This document shows positions 7,419 through 15,737 of a stretch of 64,000 nucleotides of DNA, one piece after another. The notes under the pieces are model-generated. The model saw only the letters and a list, made by a program, of their open reading frames with translations. It searched no databases and was not told where the DNA came from. Position 1 is the first letter of the stretch, and every line of letters starts with the position of its first letter. Both the position numbers and the translations under genes were made by a program. Source of the DNA: Allomuricauda sp. (GTDB lineage: Bacteria > Bacteroidota > Bacteroidia > Flavobacteriales > Flavobacteriaceae); assembly GCF_002699205.1 (NCBI RefSeq), contig NZ_PABT01000027.1, positions 1 through 64,000 on the forward strand, in the 5' to 3' direction.

Positions 7419-9527
7419 ATGAAGCTATTTTCTAGAACTCCATTAGCAATGACATTTTTGGCAATTTTTATTTTGATTTCACATTCCTGTGCCAAAGATA
7501 GTGACCTATTTGACCAATATGTACTAGAGCCAGAGGAAGAAGAAGTTGTGGACACAGATGATACAACTGACGAAACGGATGGTGAGGAAGATGAAACTAC
7601 TGATGAAGGAGATGGTCAAGGTAATGTAATATCTAGGCCAGCGTCATCAGGAGGAAATCCTGATTGGTTTGAATGGAACCCATCTGTCGAAGAACCTGCA
7701 GATGGTACAGTTTATACACCTACTTCAAGGGCAGACATTACTAATTCATTGAATGCTGGAAAAACTGCTGTTATTAGTCGTTCCTTTGACTGTAGTGGTT
7801 GTAAATTTGCTGAAAATCAAAAAATTAGACCTGCAGGAGGAGTTATTAGTGGTGATAACATTGATCTTAACGGAGCATATATTGATGATGTACCAAAACA
7901 AGCATTTGCACCGACTGTGACATTTAGTTCTGTCTACTCAAATTCATGGGTTTATGCAGAAGTTTTTGGGGCAGTTGGTAACGATAGTGCGGATGATTCA
8001 GCTTCAATAGATGCTCTTTTAGATAATGTAAAATTTGGAAAGTTAAATTCAAACCAGACATATATTAAAAATGCACCATCGTTTTCAGATGGACAGAGAG
8101 ATATAATTTTTGATCTTAACGGTTCTAAAATTGAGGTTACAAGCGATTCGGGATATGATGAGGTAACAGACCAACAAGCTATGTTCATGTTTCATGGGGT
8201 CAATGTTAAGTTTTATAACGGTGAGATTGATGGAAACAACCTTTTTGGGGCAGTGTTCAGGATTGGCCATCCAGAGGCATATCATTTCGAGAATTTATGG
8301 ATACACAATTTGGAAAACGAACCATATTCTACCAGCCAAGGAGTAAGGGTAGCTGCTTTTATTTTCCATTTAAGCAATGCAGATGGTTCTAAATCTTGGC
8401 AAGGCGGCTTACCATGGAGTAGTAGAAATACTACAAATGTTTTTCAAAATGGTTATATTAATAATTGTACAATTGAAGATTTAAATGGAACCGGTACTGG
8501 GTTGCCAAGTATGTCATCTCAGGCTATTTGGTATGTAATAGGTGGGGTGAATAACACTAATGAGGCTTTGGCCTATCAGTCCAACAATATAATCAGAAGA
8601 ATTACAGGTGGAGAAGGTGAAGGGATTTTCTGGAACGGTGGTACAGGTATAACGCCTAATCATGCCATGACCCTTCAATTGGAAAACGAGACTATTATGG
8701 ATTGCGCGGATAGGGCTATAAAAGCAACAAGTAGTAATGTAATAGTAAACAATTGTTATTTCAGTAGAATAAACCCCTCCGTTGGGCTTGACCAGTTGGG
8801 CGATTTGGTTTCAATATTTACCTTAAATAACTTCAGTTATCCGACCAATAGGATAAAGAATGTAAGCATAACAAATTCGGATTTTGAAGATAATTACGGA
8901 AATAATAGTAGTTTGCTTAGCCTTGGCGATGTCGATGAGGTGACCGTTAGCGGAAACACGTTCACACAATCATCTTCTGGGCCACGTGGAGCCATACGTT
9001 TGGGTACAATATCAACAAACCCATCGGCGCAGGGAGGTGTCGATAACACAACAATCCAAAACAATATAATAGTTAATGGCCACATAGATTTATTATATGC
9101 TTTGTCACCAACAAATCTTTTAATTGATAATTGTATTTTTAATTACGTACATACTACAGGTGGCAACAACGGGGCGGCAATATTTAGGCACGACCAAAAT
9201 ACAAATATTGATGCTAGCAGTATGACTATTAGTAATTTGGATATAAACGTTACTATTAATGGTGCTAATTTCAACGGTCTGTTAAATGCCAACGGATCCA
9301 TAACAGGTAGTGTCTGGAAAAATATCACATTGGACTATGCTAGTAGTTATAGCAGTACTAATGGAGAGTTTCTATATACAAGGGGAAGTTTTGACAACAC
9401 CAACACTATGAGCAATATAACTATGACAAATGCTGTGGGTACAGGGTCTATGAAAATAAATGGAACAGGTTCTCCAGTATTGACAAACGTGTTAGATAAT
9501 AATGGAAATCCCATTACTATACAGTAA
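7419..9527 (+). CDS. Surface lipoprotein with acidic linker and right-handed beta-helix (pectate-lyase-like)
   Basis: Start at ATG 7419 gives a lipoprotein signal (SRTPLAMTFLAIFILISHSC, lipobox ISHSC); an in-frame ATG at 7383 would bury it. The acidic stretch just after Cys, followed by about 40 residues very rich in D, E and T, acts as a spacer from the membrane and fits a Bacteroidota surface-export signal. The remaining ~600 residues begin with a pectate-lyase-3-type entry (EVFGAVGNDSADDSASIDAL) and continue as N- and G-rich parallel beta-helix coils (repeated patterns such as NNCTIEDLNG and VNNCYFSRI). Such proteins cut or bind acidic polysaccharides. Its place beside the gmd-fcl operon suggests trimming or release of the locus's own polymer. 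Catalytic residues could not be assigned. Confidence 0.7.
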   Translation: MKLFSRTPLAMTFLAIFILISHSCAKDSDLFDQYVLEPEEEEVVDTDDTTDETDGEEDETTDEGDGQGNVISRPASSGGNPDWFEWNPSVEEPADGTVYTPTSRADITNSLNAGKTAVISRSFDCSGCKFAENQKIRPAGGVISGDNIDLNGAYIDDVPKQAFAPTVTFSSVYSNSWVYAEVFGAVGNDSADDSASIDALLDNVKFGKLNSNQTYIKNAPSFSDGQRDIIFDLNGSKIEVTSDSGYDEVTDQQAMFMFHGVNVKFYNGEIDGNNLFGAVFRIGHPEAYHFENLWIHNLENEPYSTSQGVRVAAFIFHLSNADGSKSWQGGLPWSSRNTTNVFQNGYINNCTIEDLNGTGTGLPSMSSQAIWYVIGGVNNTNEALAYQSNNIIRRITGGEGEGIFWNGGTGITPNHAMTLQLENETIMDCADRAIKATSSNVIVNNCYFSRINPSVGLDQLGDLVSIFTLNNFSYPTNRIKNVSITNSDFEDNYGNNSSLLSLGDVDEVTVSGNTFTQSSSGPRGAIRLGTISTNPSAQGGVDNTTIQNNIIVNGHIDLLYALSPTNLLIDNCIFNYVHTTGGNNGAAIFRHDQNTNIDASSMTISNLDINVTINGANFNGLLNANGSITGSVWKNITLDYASSYSSTNGEFLYTRGSFDNTNTMSNITMTNAVGTGSMKINGTGSPVLTNVLDNNGNPITIQ

Positions 9528-9550
9528 ACAGTATTTGTTTTCGTAATTGA

Positions 9551-9580
9551 AAAAAAAGGGAAGATATTTTCCCTTTTTTT
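9551..9580 (+). terminator. Intrinsic terminator after beta-helix lipoprotein gene
   Basis: aaaaaaagggaa pairs with ttccctttttt around a short loop and ends in a run of T. It is 24 bp after the stop codon and separates the lipoprotein transcript from the gmd operon. The symmetric A/T flanks would also permit function in the reverse direction. Confidence 0.75.
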
Positions 9581-9642
9581 ATTTTCAATTCTAAAAATTA
9601 TTTGTTCTCTATCCAGAAAAATGGCATTTCATATAATATTAC

Positions 9643-9672
9643 TTGTAAAATGAGGTTTAATACCCATCTTTG
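9643..9672 (+). promoter_or_regulatory. Candidate Bacteroidota promoter for the gmd operon
   Basis: A TTG (9643-9645), a 19-nt spacer and CATCTTTG (9665-9672) resemble the flavobacterial promoter pattern TTG...TAnnTTTG with one mismatch in the -7 element. The predicted transcript start would be only a few bases before the gmd ATG at 9682, giving an almost leaderless message, which lowers confidence. Confidence 0.3.
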
Positions 9673-9681
9673 TAATAAAAT

Positions 9682-10806
9682 ATGAAAATCGTGGTAAAAA
9701 AGGCATTGATTACAGGGGTGACCGGACAAGACGGCGCCTATCTTAGTGAATTTCTATTAAAAAAAGGATACGAAGTACATGGTCTAAAAAGGCGTTCCTC
9801 CCTTTTTAATACAGACCGTATTGACCATTTGTATCAAGATCCTCATATGGAAAATCGAAATTTTATCCTCCATTATGGGGATATGACCGATAGTACCAAC
9901 CTTATCCGTTTGATACAGGAAATCCAACCCGATGAAATTTACAACCTGGCAGCAATGAGCCACGTCCATGTTAGTTTTGAGACCCCAGAATACACGGGAA
10001 ATGCGGATGGACTGGGAACCTTAAGGATTTTGGATGCTGTACGGTTGTTGGGTCTGGGAGACAAAACAAGAATCTATCAAGCATCTACTTCCGAGCTCTA
10101 TGGAAAGGTTCAGGAGGTGCCTCAAAGCGAAACAACACCGTTTTACCCAAGGAGTCCTTATGCCGTTGCAAAAATGTATGCGTATTGGATCACGGTAAAT
10201 TATAGGGAAGCCTATAACATGTATGCATGTAATGGGATATTGTTCAACCATGAATCACCCATACGTGGAGAAACTTTTGTGACAAGAAAGATTACCAGGG
10301 CCACAGCACGGATAGCATTGGGACTACAGGACAAATTATATCTTGGAAATTTGGATGCCCAACGAGATTGGGGACATGCCAAGGACTACGTGAGAATGAT
10401 GTGGATGATATTACAAGCGGATGAGCCCGAGGATTGGGTAATTGCCACAGGAAAAACCACGCCAGTTCGGGAATTTGTTCGAATGAGTTTTAATGAAGTA
10501 GGGATAGAATTGGAATTTAAAGGAAAAGGTGTTGATGAAAAAGCCTATGTGAAAGCATGCCACAATCCGGAATTCCAATTGGAAATTGGCAAAGAAGTTC
10601 TGGCGGTGGACCCTAAATATTTTAGACCGACCGAGGTGGATCTATTGATTGGAGACCCTACAAAAGCAAACACCAAACTCGGGTGGCAACCGGAATACGA
10701 TTTGAAAGCACTTGTAAAGGATATGATGGAAAGTGATTTAAAACTGATGCAAAAGGATCAATACCTTAAAGATGGAGGTTATCGTATTCTAAACTATTTT
10801 GAATAG
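9682..10806 (+). CDS. gmd: GDP-mannose 4,6-dehydratase
   Basis: Converts GDP-D-mannose to GDP-4-keto-6-deoxy-D-mannose in the cytoplasm, the first step to GDP-L-fucose. The 374-residue length is normal for Gmd. The NAD(P)-binding glycine motif GVTGQDG is at residues 12-18. The signature [18 protein letters not shown] follows, then the active-site segment QASTSELYG with Thr136 and Glu138, and the YxxxK pair Tyr160/Lys164 (SPYAVAK). [20 protein letters not shown] is also diagnostic. It opens the main plus-strand operon and is followed at once by fcl; the two together complete GDP-fucose synthesis. Confidence 0.96.
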   Translation: MKIVVKKALITGVTGQDGAYLSEFLLKKGYEVHGLKRRSSLFNTDRIDHLYQDPHMENRNFILHYGDMTDSTNLIRLIQEIQPDEIYNLAAMSHVHVSFETPEYTGNADGLGTLRILDAVRLLGLGDKTRIYQASTSELYGKVQEVPQSETTPFYPRSPYAVAKMYAYWITVNYREAYNMYACNGILFNHESPIRGETFVTRKITRATARIALGLQDKLYLGNLDAQRDWGHAKDYVRMMWMILQADEPEDWVIATGKTTPVREFVRMSFNEVGIELEFKGKGVDEKAYVKACHNPEFQLEIGKEVLAVDPKYFRPTEVDLLIGDPTKANTKLGWQPEYDLKALVKDMMESDLKLMQKDQYLKDGGYRILNYFE

Positions 10807-10807
10807 T

Positions 10808-11899
10808 ATGGAGTTAAACGCCAAAATTTATGTGGCTGGTCATCGGGGCTTGGTCGGCAGTGCCCTTGTAAAAAACTTACAATCAAAAGGGTACGACAAT
10901 ATAATCGTTAGAACACATGCGGAATTGGATCTGACCGATTCCTCTGCGGTCGCCAAGTTTTTTGAAGAAGAAAAACCGGATTATGTGTTTTTGGCAGCAG
11001 CCAAAGTAGGAGGGATTGTAGCGAACAACACGTATCGTGCTGAATTTATCTATGACAATTTGATGATTCAGAACAACGTAGTGCACCAAAGCTATGTTCA
11101 TGGAGTTAAAAAATTAATGTTCTTGGGCAGTACCTGTATATACCCAAAGGCATGTCCACAACCCATGAAAGAGGAATACTTGTTGACCGATGTCCTGGAA
11201 TATACCAATGAGCCATATGCTATCGCCAAAATTGCTGGTATAAAATTGTGCGAAAGCTATAATTTGCAATACGGAACAAATTTCATCTCCGTAATGCCGA
11301 CCAACCTTTATGGTCCGAACGATAATTTTGATCTGGAAAAGTCACATGTACTTCCAGCTTTGATTCGTAAGATTCATTTGGGAAAGGCACTGGAAGATAA
11401 CGATTGGGAGACAATCGATAAAGACCTGAACCGACTCCCCATTGAAAAAATTTCCGGAAGTTCTTCCAAGGAATCCAAGCAGGCCATACTCAAAAAATAT
11501 GGTATCGATCTATTGGAAGATGGAAAGGTAACTGTGGAAATTTGGGGCAGTGGCAAACCACGAAGAGAGTTTCTTTGGTCCGAGGATATGGCGGACGCCT
11601 GTGTGTTCTTGATGGAGAATAGGGATTTTTCAGATACTTACGAAAAAGGGGAGGATGAAATAAGGAATACCCATATAAACATAGGGACTGGGTTGGACGT
11701 TTCCATTGCAGAACTGGCAGGTTTGATTAAAGAACTGATAGGTTTTAATGGAGATTTTGTTTTCAACACGGATAAGCCTGATGGCACTATGGAAAAACGG
11801 ACCGATGTTACCAAGCTAAATCAATTGGGCTGGAAACATAAGGTGGATATTGAGATGGGAATTTCTCAACTCATAGAATGGTATTTAAATGGCTATTAG
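10808..11899 (+). CDS. fcl: GDP-L-fucose synthase (epimerase/reductase)
   Basis: Bifunctional 3,5-epimerase/4-reductase that turns the Gmd product into GDP-L-fucose using NADPH. The start is taken as ATG 10808, one base after the gmd stop; an in-frame TTG at 10799 would overlap gmd. Seen are the nucleotide-binding motif GHRGLVG (residues 11-17), FLAAAKVGGI, the catalytic Ser/Tyr/Lys set in FLGSTCIYP and PYAIAK (Tyr137, Lys141), and NLYGPNDNFDLEKSHVLPAL. The insert around residues 195-240 is somewhat long but typical of Bacteroidota Fcl. The fucosyltransferase-like gene at 13414-14343 is a candidate user of the product. Confidence 0.95.
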   Translation: MELNAKIYVAGHRGLVGSALVKNLQSKGYDNIIVRTHAELDLTDSSAVAKFFEEEKPDYVFLAAAKVGGIVANNTYRAEFIYDNLMIQNNVVHQSYVHGVKKLMFLGSTCIYPKACPQPMKEEYLLTDVLEYTNEPYAIAKIAGIKLCESYNLQYGTNFISVMPTNLYGPNDNFDLEKSHVLPALIRKIHLGKALEDNDWETIDKDLNRLPIEKISGSSSKESKQAILKKYGIDLLEDGKVTVEIWGSGKPRREFLWSEDMADACVFLMENRDFSDTYEKGEDEIRNTHINIGTGLDVSIAELAGLIKELIGFNGDFVFNTDKPDGTMEKRTDVTKLNQLGWKHKVDIEMGISQLIEWYLNGY

Positions 11900-11958
11900 C
11901 ACTTCGTTTAATTTATTGAATATGTTCTTGGTACCTATTAATTGTTATTTGCCTTAAA

Positions 11959-13401
11959 ATGGAATTGGGCAATAAAATGTTTGGTGCAATGGCTTGGAGT
12001 GGGATAGAAAGATTGTTGCTCCAGGCAATACAGTTCGTACTTGGTATAATATTGGCAAGAATCTTAAGCCCCAATGAGTATGGAACAATGGCCATTCTTA
12101 TGGTGTTTATTGTATTATCCCAAGTCTTTATTGATAGTGGTTTTACGAAGGCGTTGACACAAAAAATTGATAGGGATGAGAATGACAAATCTACTGTATT
12201 TATATTTAATATTTTTATCAGTGGTATTTGTTACTCAATTATTTGGTTATCCTCTCCTTTTATTGCTGAATTTTACCAAATACCGGAACTTGTTTCTTAT
12301 TTGAAAGTAATAGGTCTGTCGTTAATTATAAATGCACTTTATACTGTTCCAAATACTTTGTTTACTATTGAATTGGATTTCAAGACCATAACTTTAATTA
12401 ATTTTATTTCTGTTGTGCTATCAGGGATACTTGCAATCTATTTGGCTTATCAAGGATATGGTATCTGGTCCTTGGTTTATCAAGTTTTAGTTAGATCATC
12501 GTTAGCATGCATATTAACTTGGTTTTTATTAAAATGGATTCCAAACTTTAGATTTTCGAAAGAATCATTCAAGCACCTTTTCAATTATGGTTCCAAGTTA
12601 TTGGCTTCTTCTTTGTTAGCTCAATTGTTTAGTAATTTAAATTCATTACTGATAGGTAAATATATTGGCGCTAAAGAGTTGGGGTATTATTCAAGAGGGA
12701 CGCAATTTTCAGATGTTTTATACAATACGTTTAGTCCAGCGATAAATGGAGTCCTTTTGCCTGGATTGGCTCCGTTGCAAAATCAACCCGATGTATTAAT
12801 AAAACATGCTAGAAGAATAATTAAAACTACTACTTTAATAACTCTTCCTTTTTTTTTGATTTTGACTGTTTTGGCCGAGCCAATAATTTTGGTTTTATTG
12901 ACAGATAAATGGGCCCCGGCTATTCCTATTATGCAAATGTTTAGCATGGCACGTTTAATAACTATTGTGGGAGGGGTTAATATAAACTTACTTTATATAA
13001 TCGGGAGAACTGATTTAGTATTAAGGCAACAATATGTATGTATTGCCATAAGAGTTGGTTTGGTTTTACTTGCATTACCTCGAGGAGTAGTTATGGTTGC
13101 GTTAGCTGAACTTGTTTCTTCTTGTATACATTTTTTCGTCAATGCTTATTTTCCAGGCAAATTAATGGGGTACGGGGGAGGTTCTCAGCTCAAAGATATA
13201 TTAAGGATTGTGTTGAGTGGTCTTATAATGATCATACCTCTCTATTTAATACCAACCCTGTTTCAAAATCTTTTGATCGGATTGATTATAACAGTTATTG
13301 TGTCGATTATTTTTTATGTAGTGATAATTTATTATCTAAAAATAGCAGAATTGGATTTTATTGTTAAAAAGGCAAGGTCATTTGTGAAAAATAAAACATG
13401 A
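11959..13401 (+). CDS. wzx: Wzx-type polysaccharide flippase (PST/MOP superfamily)
   Basis: A 480-residue integral membrane protein with about 12-14 predicted hydrophobic segments. The N-terminus (MFGAMAWSGIERLLLQAIQF, ILARILSPNEYG) matches Bacteroidota lipopolysaccharide biosynthesis proteins of the polysaccharide-export family. It would flip undecaprenyl-pyrophosphate-linked repeat units to the periplasm for Wzy polymerisation. It lies 59 bp after fcl in the same direction. The gene is clearly more AT-rich than gmd and fcl, as is common for locus-specific flippases and polymerases that move by recombination. A run of nine T (12849-12857) lies inside the coding sequence. Confidence 0.88.
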   Translation: MELGNKMFGAMAWSGIERLLLQAIQFVLGIILARILSPNEYGTMAILMVFIVLSQVFIDSGFTKALTQKIDRDENDKSTVFIFNIFISGICYSIIWLSSPFIAEFYQIPELVSYLKVIGLSLIINALYTVPNTLFTIELDFKTITLINFISVVLSGILAIYLAYQGYGIWSLVYQVLVRSSLACILTWFLLKWIPNFRFSKESFKHLFNYGSKLLASSLLAQLFSNLNSLLIGKYIGAKELGYYSRGTQFSDVLYNTFSPAINGVLLPGLAPLQNQPDVLIKHARRIIKTTTLITLPFFLILTVLAEPIILVLLTDKWAPAIPIMQMFSMARLITIVGGVNINLLYIIGRTDLVLRQQYVCIAIRVGLVLLALPRGVVMVALAELVSSCIHFFVNAYFPGKLMGYGGGSQLKDILRIVLSGLIMIIPLYLIPTLFQNLLIGLIITVIVSIIFYVVIIYYLKIAELDFIVKKARSFVKNKT

Positions 13402-13413
13402 TAATTATAATTT

Positions 13414-14343
13414 TTACTTTGCGGTAATTTCATCTATCCCTCCAATTTTAGCAGCTACCTGGCTGAAAGAACTGTGGTGAGAACCATATAGTTTTTTAGT
13501 TTTGGAAAGACAATACAAATCTAGCACGGCTTCTTTTACTGCTTCTTTACTATTTCTATTATAACTGGTTATTTCATTATATATAATCCTATCCCCGTAG
13601 GATTTAATCAAACTTTGTTTGGTGTCTTCGTCATCTGTAGAAATAAAGAAAGTAGTATTTGAATCACTATTAATTTCCTTATCGATGACATTTATGAATT
13701 TTTCCAAGGTACTAAGCTGTTTTGAAGCTTCATGATCGGAACGTCTAATATGTAGCCCAACAGTATTAACAAATTTACTTGTGGTTTGTTGAATTTTAAT
13801 CGCGATTTCTTTTTTTGGGGAAAAACTTTGGTAATTATCTATTACTTCGTGTAAGCGATAACAAGAATTTATATAAATATCCGCTTTGGAAGCAAAAAGT
13901 TGATTCGTTTTATCTTGTAGGGTTTCACAAAATAGATTGTCCATATATTCAACTGTACCCTGACCTTGTGTTTTAGCAATAATTGAATTGTAATGATTGT
14001 CTAAGAACAATTCTTCCATTTTGTGGTGTTTTGGAATTTTGTTTATTACATTTACCGTTCTTTTTAATTCTTCATCTAGTTTTCTTCCTTTCAAGAAATT
14101 TTTTAACAACTTTTGGAAAGTTGGGAGATATGACTCAGGAAAACCGGGGGGGCAATTGATTATTTTTAAATTAAACTCGTCAAATTCGGGAATATTGAAT
14201 AAATTTTCAAACTCAGAATTCAGGGCCACATCCATTGGCCACAATACGGTCAAGTCTTTGTTATATTTTTTGCATAGAATAAATAAGGAATCTAGTGCTC
14301 GCATACGGTTGCATAGGCCACCTCGGACTCTAAGATATATCAT
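13414..14343 (-). CDS. Fucosyltransferase-like glycosyltransferase (GT11/GT23-like), inverted in the operon
   Basis: A 309-residue protein with the GDP-fucose-binding signature of the alpha-1,2/alpha-1,6-fucosyltransferase superfamily: N-terminal RVRGGLCNRMRALDSLF, central GLHIRRSDH (the HxRRxD motif), FISTDDEDTKQSL, and C-terminal YGSHHSSFSQVAA. Family knowledge ties this pattern to GDP-L-fucose transfer, and the locus makes GDP-L-fucose, so fucose transfer is a good inference; linkage and acceptor are unknown. It is the only minus-strand gene between gmd and wbuB. It ends 12 bp from the end of wzx and diverges from the polymerase gene. It is AT-rich like its neighbours and must have its own promoter in 14344-14441. 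Confidence 0.72.
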   Translation of the reverse strand: MIYLRVRGGLCNRMRALDSLFILCKKYNKDLTVLWPMDVALNSEFENLFNIPEFDEFNLKIINCPPGFPESYLPTFQKLLKNFLKGRKLDEELKRTVNVINKIPKHHKMEELFLDNHYNSIIAKTQGQGTVEYMDNLFCETLQDKTNQLFASKADIYINSCYRLHEVIDNYQSFSPKKEIAIKIQQTTSKFVNTVGLHIRRSDHEASKQLSTLEKFINVIDKEINSDSNTTFFISTDDEDTKQSLIKSYGDRIIYNEITSYNRNSKEAVKEAVLDLYCLSKTKKLYGSHHSSFSQVAAKIGGIDEITAK

Positions 14344-14441
14344 ATATAATTAAGGATTTAATAACTCTAATTTGAAACATTAAAAGTTTATTAAAGAACG
14401 TAATTAGGTTGCTTTTATTTTTGAACAAGTTAATATAAAAA

Positions 14442-15638
14442 ATGAAAGAGTTTGTTTCATATATTACGAAATTTGGAATTATAAATTTTTTTTTCATAGT
14501 TCTCGCCCTTATGAATTTAATGGGGTTGGGATTTCTGTTTGGATATGTAGCAATTGCATTGATTTTTTTTAAAAGAGGAATATTGAAAAACAATCTTGAT
14601 TCCTTCTTTTTAATAATTATTTTATTTTCAATTTCTTATTCAATGTTTTATTTGTTAAACCCTTGGAAAGGAATGCAATATGTTGTTATTTATGCAATGA
14701 GTCCTCCATTTTTTTATTTATGGGGACGGCAGTTGGTTAAATCAGCAAATTCTACAAAGTCAGTGTTAGTGATGATGTTGTTTTTGGGTATTCTATACTC
14801 ATTACCTTCTTTGGTTTCAGTTATTTTAAACATTTTGGAAGGAGGGTTTGCTCAGCCCGATCGAAATATGCCTATGTTTTGGGGAGGGCCAGTTGTTAAT
14901 GCCACTGGGATGGCTTCATTTTTAATGTTCAACATGTGTATTCCTGGTTTATTGATTGGGAGTTATAAAGATTTACCAAAGGGTTTTGCCATTATACTTT
15001 TAATTATTTTTGGATTAAGTTTGGCATCTGTGTTAAGATTAGGGAGCAGGACCCAAATTGGTATTATGGTTTTATCCATAGTTATTTCATTAATTTTTGT
15101 TGGTCCAAAATTAACTTTTAAACAAAATGTTGTAATCTATTCGATTTTGACCGCTATTGTGGTTTTTATCTTTACAAACATATCGTTTAGTTTTGACTCT
15201 GAAATATTTACAAGCTTTGCAGGGAGAATGGAAGATAATGGAGTGGAAGATTTGGCAGGAGGTGGGGGGCGAGTTGATCTCTGGGAAAAATCAATAGAAT
15301 ATATGTTTCGGTACCCTTTTGGATGGAACCTCGAAGAGTTTGGTTATTCACATAATTTATTGTTTGATACATTAAGGGTAGGGGGCATATTATCTCTTTT
15401 GTTACTCGTTTTAATGTTTGTTAAATTTATAACATTATTGAATCGTACTATTCGTCAAAGTCGAATAAATCTTTCTTTGAAACTTATTTTTCTGTTGTAT
15501 TCTATATCTTTTTTTTCTGTTTTTATGGTAGAACCTGGAATTGATGGTGAGTTTTCAATGTTTTTGTTTTTTTGCCTATTTATGGGAGTTATTGTTAGTT
15601 CATATTATAAACATAATTTAAATAGAAGTAAACATTGA
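14442..15638 (+). CDS. wzy: Wzy-type O-antigen/capsule polymerase (copy 1, intact)
   Basis: A 398-residue polytopic membrane protein with about 10-11 hydrophobic segments and one large periplasmic loop, the usual shape of Wzy/O-antigen-ligase-family proteins. A loop motif is visible: AGRMEDNGVEDLAGGGGRVDLWEKS, split here as AGRMEDNG and GGGGRVDLWEKS, then PFGWNLEEFGYSHNLLFD. It would join repeat units at the periplasmic face. A second, paralogous gene at 19499-20661 shares the same motifs. Near the 5' end a T9 run (14486-14494) and a T8 run (14563-14570) lie inside the frame. The start ATG at 14442 is the first in frame before the first membrane segment. Confidence 0.82.
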   Translation: MKEFVSYITKFGIINFFFIVLALMNLMGLGFLFGYVAIALIFFKRGILKNNLDSFFLIIILFSISYSMFYLLNPWKGMQYVVIYAMSPPFFYLWGRQLVKSANSTKSVLVMMLFLGILYSLPSLVSVILNILEGGFAQPDRNMPMFWGGPVVNATGMASFLMFNMCIPGLLIGSYKDLPKGFAIILLIIFGLSLASVLRLGSRTQIGIMVLSIVISLIFVGPKLTFKQNVVIYSILTAIVVFIFTNISFSFDSEIFTSFAGRMEDNGVEDLAGGGGRVDLWEKSIEYMFRYPFGWNLEEFGYSHNLLFDTLRVGGILSLLLLVLMFVKFITLLNRTIRQSRINLSLKLIFLLYSISFFSVFMVEPGIDGEFSMFLFFCLFMGVIVSSYYKHNLNRSKH

Positions 15639-15737
15639 TTATAATTTAAAATATAATATAGAGTTTTTGAAGATATGATAGGAATAAGGATTAAAACATA
15701 CACTGATAATTTTTTCGGGTTGTAATACTAAAATATA

